DNA of 28,630 bases from an uncultured Anaerobutyricum sp. Its GTDB lineage: Bacteria; Bacillota; Clostridia; Lachnospirales; Lachnospiraceae. Below the pieces are notes generated by a model. That model made no database searches. It saw only the letters and a list, made by a program, of their open reading frames with translations, and had not been told where the DNA came from. The position numbers and the translations under genes are program-made. The stretch covers positions 1 to 28,630 of the forward strand of contig CAKREJ010000011.1 of NCBI GenBank assembly GCA_934317185.1, read 5' to 3'. Shown one piece after another: positions 23,879 to 28,630 of this stretch (positions are counted from its first letter, which is position 1; every line of letters starts with the position of its first letter).

Positions 23879-24103
23879 ATGCGTTTTGTAAAATTAAGAA
23901 AAGGGCAGAAAGAGAAGATTGTTCCTTACAAAAAGAATAGATTAAAAACAATATTGACCTCACAGGATGGTATGGGGGTAGTAGAAGTTATATTGATTAT
24001 CGTAGTGCTGATCGGGTTGGTAATTATCTTCCAGACAAACATCAAGGGCGTGGTAGCATCTATTTTTTCCACGATACAGAAGAATGCCGGTTCGATACGC
24101 TGA
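23879..24103 (+). CDS. Flp1-like pilin
   Basis: A 74-residue prepilin. A basic leader (MRFVKLRKGQKEK...) ends in DG, and processing after G31 gives M32-G-V-V-E36, with the conserved Glu at position 5 of the mature pilin. The hydrophobic helix VVEVILIIVVLIGLVIIF and the TNIKGVVASIFSTIQ tail match Flp1-like flagellin/pilin proteins of clostridial Tad loci. It should be the main fibre subunit. GGGAGG lies 8 bases before the ATG, and the 3' end overlaps the next gene by 20 bases. Confidence 0.88.
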   Translation: MRFVKLRKGQKEKIVPYKKNRLKTILTSQDGMGVVEVILIIVVLIGLVIIFQTNIKGVVASIFSTIQKNAGSIR

Positions 24104-25655
24104 CGAGAGTGGTCAGATCAGTGTGTTTTTGTCTCTGTTATTTTTAGTCTTACTGAGCTTTTCGCTATGTATTATCGAGGGAGTGAGAAATTACGGCAGC
24201 AGTTATCTTGCGGAAACTGTTATTAAAAGTGCCGGTGAGAATGTTATGGCGAATTATGATAAAGAGCTTTTTAATAATTATCATATATTTTTCCTTGATC
24301 CCAGAGAGAGAGCTTATATTTTATCCGATGGAAGGCAGTATATAGAGCAATCCTTTTCTGATGAAGCTTTTTTTTCGGTAGGTTGTCGTTCTCTTGATAT
24401 TACGGAAGAAAAGACAGCGGTAGATGAGAATGGACTGTATTTAAAGCATGAGATTCGGGAGTGGATGAAGTATCGGGAGGAAAGAAAGGTTCAGGAGAAG
24501 CTGAAGGCGTTGATAAAGAATACAGAGAAGAACAATGAGGAAAGGCAGGCTTGTATTACGGATGTAGAAGCAGCCAAAAGAGAAGAATCAAAAAGAGAAG
24601 AAGCGGTACAAAAGGAGCAGATTGCCAGACAGGATACAACAGGAAGCCTGGATATAGATAATACAGGAGAAGCTACGGTAGACCCAGAAGTAGTGAAAGA
24701 AAGGGCGGCATGGAAAGAAATACAGCAGACCTTACAGCTTTGTATGAAGACAGGAGTGCTGTTTTATGCGGCCGATCAGCCTTCAAAGTTATCAAAACAA
24801 AGTATTTCTACCGATGGTTTACCTTCAAATAACAGGGGTTCTTTTTCTAAAACGGAAGAAGCTGAAAACGGTCCGGAGAATATTTCTTTTTCAAATATCA
24901 AAGAAATATCAAGATTGCTTTCAGAGGATATTTCATTGGATATTGGTGGGAGCTTGTGGACAAAGGAGAATTATATTCTGTCCTATATCGAAGATTGCTT
25001 TTCTTTCTATGGATGCGAAGACAGTCAGGATAAAGGGAAGAAGCATTCGGAAAATATGGGGAATAGAGCACTTCTTTATGAAACAGAGTATCTTATTGCC
25101 GGGAAAAAGTCAGATATAGATAATCTTAAAAAAATAGCGAATGATATTCTGATGCTGCGGTTTGTTGCAAACTATATATTTACAGGGAAGGATACGCAGT
25201 TAAAAACGGAAATAGATGCGATGGCAGCGGCGGTAACCGGTGTTATGGGAATGCCGCAGGCAGTGAAAGCAGTCCAGGTGCTTATAAGAATAGCAATAAG
25301 CTACAGTGAGTCATTATTAGAATTACATACATTACTTTCCGGAGGAGAGGTACCGCTGATAAAAAACCGGAGTAATTGGAATGTTGAATTAAAAACGCTG
25401 GTAAAACAGTTAAAAGAAAAGGCGGCGGTGAAAAAGGGAAGTCATAATGTGACGTATTTTGACTATTTGAAAATGCTGCTTTTAAAGAAACATTCCACAG
25501 ATTTGTGTTATCGCATGATGGACATTATGCAGGTAAATATTGCCGGGAAGGAGGCAGGATTTTTAATGGAGAATTGCCTGTTTTCTTATAAGTGGCAGGC
25601 AGGATTGTCCATTGGAACAATACAAATGAAGCTGGAAAGACAGAATAATTATTAA
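24084..25655 (+). CDS. DUF5702-like Tad-associated membrane-anchored protein
   Basis: A 523-residue protein starting inside the pilin gene. Its N-terminus DESGQISVFLSLLFLVLLSFSLCIIEGVRNYG resembles a TadE/TadG-type signal anchor but has Phe where prepilins have Glu. The rest is predicted extracytoplasmic, with a coiled charged region (about 130-190: EEERKVQEKL..., KREESKREEAVQKEQ) and a helical C-terminal domain (about 300-510). The layout fits the DUF5702 proteins that accompany clostridial Tad genes, to my recollection. It may be a minor pilin, tip or tether. The role is unproven. Confidence 0.72.
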   Translation: MPVRYADESGQISVFLSLLFLVLLSFSLCIIEGVRNYGSSYLAETVIKSAGENVMANYDKELFNNYHIFFLDPRERAYILSDGRQYIEQSFSDEAFFSVGCRSLDITEEKTAVDENGLYLKHEIREWMKYREERKVQEKLKALIKNTEKNNEERQACITDVEAAKREESKREEAVQKEQIARQDTTGSLDIDNTGEATVDPEVVKERAAWKEIQQTLQLCMKTGVLFYAADQPSKLSKQSISTDGLPSNNRGSFSKTEEAENGPENISFSNIKEISRLLSEDISLDIGGSLWTKENYILSYIEDCFSFYGCEDSQDKGKKHSENMGNRALLYETEYLIAGKKSDIDNLKKIANDILMLRFVANYIFTGKDTQLKTEIDAMAAAVTGVMGMPQAVKAVQVLIRIAISYSESLLELHTLLSGGEVPLIKNRSNWNVELKTLVKQLKEKAAVKKGSHNVTYFDYLKMLLLKKHSTDLCYRMMDIMQVNIAGKEAGFLMENCLFSYKWQAGLSIGTIQMKLERQNNY

Positions 25656-25689
25656 TACAGCAGGGTCTTACAGGAGGAGGTGAAGCAGG

Positions 25690-26604
25690 ATGCTCTTTTT
25701 AAGACACATAATAGCACTGTTTTTGTCAAAAAGGTGCAGTATGAAAGGTTCGGTAATTAATTTAATGAGAAAGAAAAAGCCTCTCCAGGTGCGGGTCGAT
25801 CAATGGATTTTACATAGGAAAACGAGAGCATCCTGCTTTGCCTCCTCAAGAGGCTCTGTTACGGTAGAAGCCTCACTGGCATTTCCCCTCTTTTTATGTG
25901 CCTTCGTATGTATTATAGGAATGGCACAGATGATTTTGATAGATATGAGTGTCTATCACGCTGCCTCACAGACGGCAAAGGTCTATGCCAGACAGCAGGC
26001 GGTTAAGTACATAAGCGAGGGAAAGAGTGAATCATCAAAAGGAAGTAATGTGGGAAGTATATTTTTTTCACTTTATGATGGAGGCTCTCTATGTGGGACA
26101 ATGGTAGAAGGCGGAGAAAGAGGGATTAAAGTTTCGGCTGTTGTTTCATCAGGAGAAGAGGTGTATTTAAAAGCAGAGTATCATTTAAAAATGCCGGTAC
26201 CATTTTTCCGTGGAATTCGAATTCCCAGAAGAACAACCGTAAAAAGAAGAATTTTCTCAGGATATGTAAAGCACTGGGGAGAGTATGAGACTTCCGATGA
26301 TAATTCCATTGTATATGTTGCAGAATATGGAGTTGTCTATCACAAAAATGCATCCTGTTCCCACATTTGTTTAAAAATCACAGGGAATGCGGCGATACGG
26401 GAAGTGATGCATTCTGCAAAATATAATGCGTGTGAAAAGTGTATTCATGGAGAAGGAATGCCGGGGACTCTCTTTGTAACAGCTTATGGGGACTGTTATC
26501 ATTCCACATTGGGCTGTTCCGGGTTAAAAAGGACCATACGGGCAGTGAAGCTAAGTGAAGTCAGAGGAATGCGGCCTTGTTCCCGGTGTGGAGGAGGGAA
26601 GTAA
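25690..26604 (+). CDS. TadE-like pseudopilin fused to two Cys/His modules
   Basis: A 304-residue protein with an unusually long basic leader (about 55 residues), then RGSVTVEASLAFPLFLCAFVCIIG, the TadE-type processing site and helix (G, then Glu at mature position 5). The middle is a beta-rich pilin-like domain. The last 95 residues hold two tandem modules: VYVAEYGVVYHKNASCSHIC...CEKC and LFVTAYGDCYHSTLGCSGL...CSRC. Each follows a YHxxxxC then CxxC plan that suggests a metal site like the Ada or YHxxxC-type modules on some surface proteins. AGGAGGAGGTG gives a strong start at 25690. It is likely a minor pilin with an added surface domain. Confidence 0.75.
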   Translation: MLFLRHIIALFLSKRCSMKGSVINLMRKKKPLQVRVDQWILHRKTRASCFASSRGSVTVEASLAFPLFLCAFVCIIGMAQMILIDMSVYHAASQTAKVYARQQAVKYISEGKSESSKGSNVGSIFFSLYDGGSLCGTMVEGGERGIKVSAVVSSGEEVYLKAEYHLKMPVPFFRGIRIPRRTTVKRRIFSGYVKHWGEYETSDDNSIVYVAEYGVVYHKNASCSHICLKITGNAAIREVMHSAKYNACEKCIHGEGMPGTLFVTAYGDCYHSTLGCSGLKRTIRAVKLSEVRGMRPCSRCGGGK

Positions 26605-26613
26605 AGCTTAAAA

Positions 26614-27162
26614 ATGAAAAAGCAGAAGACAGGATTAAAAAAAGACAGAGTAGTCATTGGAAACAAGGGGATGATGACGGTGGAGGCATCGGTTATCGTG
26701 CCGGTTATTTTAATGATAACAGTTGTTCAGATATTTTTTAGTCTGTTTTTAATAGATATGTCAGTAGCAAAAAGCGAAGCTCTGCGGATAGCAGAGGAAA
26801 CAGCCGCTGTATGGAAAACAGATGGGAATCTGACAGACGGAAGTTATATTTCACAGCAGCTTATTCGCAGAAATAAAAATTTTCTTCGACAAAAAAGCAG
26901 GAGAAAGTTAACCAATAAAGCAAGCACAAGGTTACAGAGAAGGATTTCCTCCGGATTGAACGTGGCATCTGTGGAGCTGTGCCGCACAAAGCTACAGGGT
27001 GACAGGATATATACGAAGGTATCGCTTCACTATAAGAGTCCGTTTCCGGGAAGTCGAAAATATGCCGGAATAGCGGGATGGTCATTTGCGTGTAACGGAA
27101 TAGCGGATGTATGCAAAGAGGAAGAGATTCTTCGAAAAGTGAAGGCTCAGATTCAGAACTAA
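26614..27162 (+). CDS. TadE-like pseudopilin
   Basis: A 182-residue protein with a basic leader, NKGMMTVEASVIVPVILMITVVQIFFSLFLID, the TadE motif with Glu at mature position 5, and a basic, Arg-rich middle (NKNFLRQKSRRKLTNKASTRLQRR). Residues 115-160 look beta-rich. The ribosome binding site GAGGAGGG is 15 bases before the ATG, longer than usual, so translation may be coupled to the preceding gene, which ends 9 bases earlier. A minor pilin role in the Tad fibre is inferred from family and position. Confidence 0.82.
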   Translation: MKKQKTGLKKDRVVIGNKGMMTVEASVIVPVILMITVVQIFFSLFLIDMSVAKSEALRIAEETAAVWKTDGNLTDGSYISQQLIRRNKNFLRQKSRRKLTNKASTRLQRRISSGLNVASVELCRTKLQGDRIYTKVSLHYKSPFPGSRKYAGIAGWSFACNGIADVCKEEEILRKVKAQIQN

Positions 27163-27191
27163 GGGAATTGGAGCTAAGGAAAGGATATATA

Positions 27192-28589
27192 GTGAAAGTT
27201 ATAAAAGAAGGAACACATATCTATTTGCAAGAGCAGATTATGTATACAGGGGAGGAGCTAGAGGATACAGGCTTGGAATACTATCTATCTGTAGAGTATG
27301 AGGTGTTAAAGCATAATTCTCTGAAAACACTTTTAAAAAGTCAGCTTAGAGAAAAAGACGGAGAGAAAACACTTTTGTTTGATATTACGGGCAGACAGCC
27401 GTTAAAACAACAGGAAAGAAGCAGGAGCTTTTCGCAGGAAGAATGCAAAAGAGTGCTACGAAGTATGATTCTATTATTGGAAGAGATCGATGATTATATG
27501 TTGAATTTAAACTGTGTGCAATTTCAGGCAGAATATATTTATATAGACGCAGATGGGAGTCTTCAGTGGGTATACTTGCCGCAGTCGAACATGGGAATAC
27601 AGGGAAATATCGAAGAGTTTTTTGCATGGATGCTCACCCAGATAAATTATGAGGATGCGAAGGCCGTTCGGTTTATGTATCAACTTTACAATAAAATAAG
27701 AAAGCTGGGATTTTCAAAAGAATTGCTGGAGAACTCTATTCCGTCAGAAGAAGAGGAAGAAGGTCCTGATGCAGGAATACTGCAGGAAACCTATAGCAAG
27801 AATCAATACAACCAATATGATCAATATAATCCGGATAGAGAGATCGTATGGCAGGATACAAATACCGATTTCCCTAAAGAAGATAAAAATAAAAGTAAGC
27901 TAACGTTTTTATATGAATGTATGAGAATTATTTTTTGTATCTTTTTTAGCGTAGTATTGGGATTAGACGTATGGTTTGTATTTTCAGGAATGAAGGCTGG
28001 CTTTTCAGAACTCCTTTTTCGATATTGTATCGGAGGAATTCTTCTATTGGGAACGTTATTGGGAGCGATTATCTGGATTAGTATAAAGTTGAAAAAGCAA
28101 AAAGAACTATGTCCATCTCGTACAGGAAAAGAGAAAAGTCAGGAGAGTGTGGAGGAAGTTAAAAAAGCGGAGTATCCGATGACGATAAAGACAGATGTAG
28201 AATGGGAAAGTAAAGAAGGAGGAACAACACTTTTAAGCGGGTCAGAGGATGGAGAAACTATACCGGAAAAGCTTCTTTGTCCAATGCTCCGGGAGGTAGA
28301 AACAGGTATTGTATATATAATAAAGAATTGTCCTTTCTATATTGGAAGTGCTGCGGGGGTGAATCAATTAGAAATAAAGGATAGAACAGTAAGCAGAGAG
28401 CATGCGGTTATTCTGGAAGAATTTTGGGAGAAGGAAAGGACAGGTTATATCATAAGAGATATGAATTCAACCAATGGTACATGGATAGATGATAAGAAAG
28501 TTAAAAAAGGAGGTCAGGGCAAGCTAAAAGACGGAGATATTATACGATTCGCAAAAAAAGAATATAAATTTTTACTACAGGATATTTGA
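27192..28589 (+). CDS. Membrane FHA-domain protein with DUF6382-like N-terminus
   Basis: About 465 residues from GTG 27192, chosen because AAAGGA lies 7 bases upstream and the start then clears the previous gene by 29 bases; the in-frame ATG 27111 overlaps that gene and has a poor site. The N-terminal 190 residues are a cytosolic domain of the DUF6382 type (GTHIYLQEQIM, YIYIDADGSLQWVYLPQ). Two membrane segments follow (IIFCIFFSVVLGLDVWFVF, IGGILLLGTLLGAIIWISI), then a linker and a C-terminal FHA domain with FYIGS, VSREHA and the NSTNGTWI loop, all key phosphothreonine-binding elements. It probably links Ser/Thr kinase signalling to Tad pilus assembly; no kinase gene is in the window. Confidence 0.85.
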   Translation: MKVIKEGTHIYLQEQIMYTGEELEDTGLEYYLSVEYEVLKHNSLKTLLKSQLREKDGEKTLLFDITGRQPLKQQERSRSFSQEECKRVLRSMILLLEEIDDYMLNLNCVQFQAEYIYIDADGSLQWVYLPQSNMGIQGNIEEFFAWMLTQINYEDAKAVRFMYQLYNKIRKLGFSKELLENSIPSEEEEEGPDAGILQETYSKNQYNQYDQYNPDREIVWQDTNTDFPKEDKNKSKLTFLYECMRIIFCIFFSVVLGLDVWFVFSGMKAGFSELLFRYCIGGILLLGTLLGAIIWISIKLKKQKELCPSRTGKEKSQESVEEVKKAEYPMTIKTDVEWESKEGGTTLLSGSEDGETIPEKLLCPMLREVETGIVYIIKNCPFYIGSAAGVNQLEIKDRTVSREHAVILEEFWEKERTGYIIRDMNSTNGTWIDDKKVKKGGQGKLKDGDIIRFAKKEYKFLLQDI

Positions 28590-28613
28590 CAACGTGTAAG
28601 CTTTCTATATAAT
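28586..28613 (+). promoter_or_regulatory. Strong promoter at the right edge
   Basis: Perfect TTGACA (28586-28591), a 16-base spacer and perfect TATAAT (28608-28613). The -35 overlaps the stop codon of the FHA gene. Transcription would start near 28620, reading off the right end of the window into an unseen gene or RNA. Confidence 0.8.
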
Positions 28614-28630
28614 GATGTTGAGGTCAAAAG

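Noticed and set aside
24766..25119. 117-codon frame inside the DUF5702-like gene
   Set aside because: It is an out-of-frame shadow of the 523-residue gene with no start signal of its own.

Overview
The window reads as chromosomal DNA of a spore-forming, low-to-moderate GC Firmicute of the class Clostridia, most likely the family Lachnospiraceae. The evidence is the mixture seen here: a BofA-family protein, an alpha/beta-type small acid-soluble spore protein, a Gram-positive secretome without outer-membrane genes, strong AGGAGG ribosome binding sites, and a Tad gene set of clostridial type (Flp1-like pilin, DUF5702-like protein, FHA protein). I cannot name the species. No phage, IS transposase or CRISPR array is visible. 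Function assignments come from motifs I can read, not from database searches.

Bases 1-578 hold no credible gene. They carry two tandem 141-142 bp inverted-repeat elements with an almost invariant core and ends but different, compensating stems: the strongest unexplained signal here. Bases 579-6033 are a probable transcription unit: topoisomerase III (topB), a secreted C39-like cysteine peptidase with SH3-like and ricin-like regions, and an ABC-class ATPase of unknown function. Then come a trigger-factor-like lipoprotein behind a good sigma-A promoter, tRNA-Leu(CAG) with promoter and terminator, and a small minus-strand gene (7559-7861).

Bases 8119-13717 hold a secreted transglutaminase-like protein overlapping oligoendopeptidase F, then a pair: an unrecognised protein with two RPKxAFPG motifs and a DUF815-type AAA ATPase. 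Bases 13816-14488 hold a spore protein, a cluster of hairpins and a 59-residue hypothetical protein. Bases 14576-18888 hold a family 2 glycosyltransferase adjoining a YfhO-type membrane protein, and a secreted DUF1002-like protein. A minus-strand bofA-like gene with a sigma-E-like promoter lies at 18941-19288.

Bases 19423-28589 form one long Tad/Flp-type operon starting at a TAGACA-17-TATATT promoter: a TadZ-like protein that has lost its P-loop, TadA ATPase, TadB, an enlarged TadC with a large domain between membrane segments, an Flp1-like pilin, a DUF5702-like protein, two TadE-like pseudopilins (one fused to a pair of Cys/His modules), and a membrane FHA protein. Together they should build a cell-surface pilus or secretion apparatus: TadA drives assembly on the TadB/TadC membrane platform, Flp and TadE proteins are the substrates, and the FHA protein suggests control by threonine phosphorylation. 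No prepilin peptidase is in the window. A very strong promoter at 28586-28613 starts another unit just beyond the right edge.
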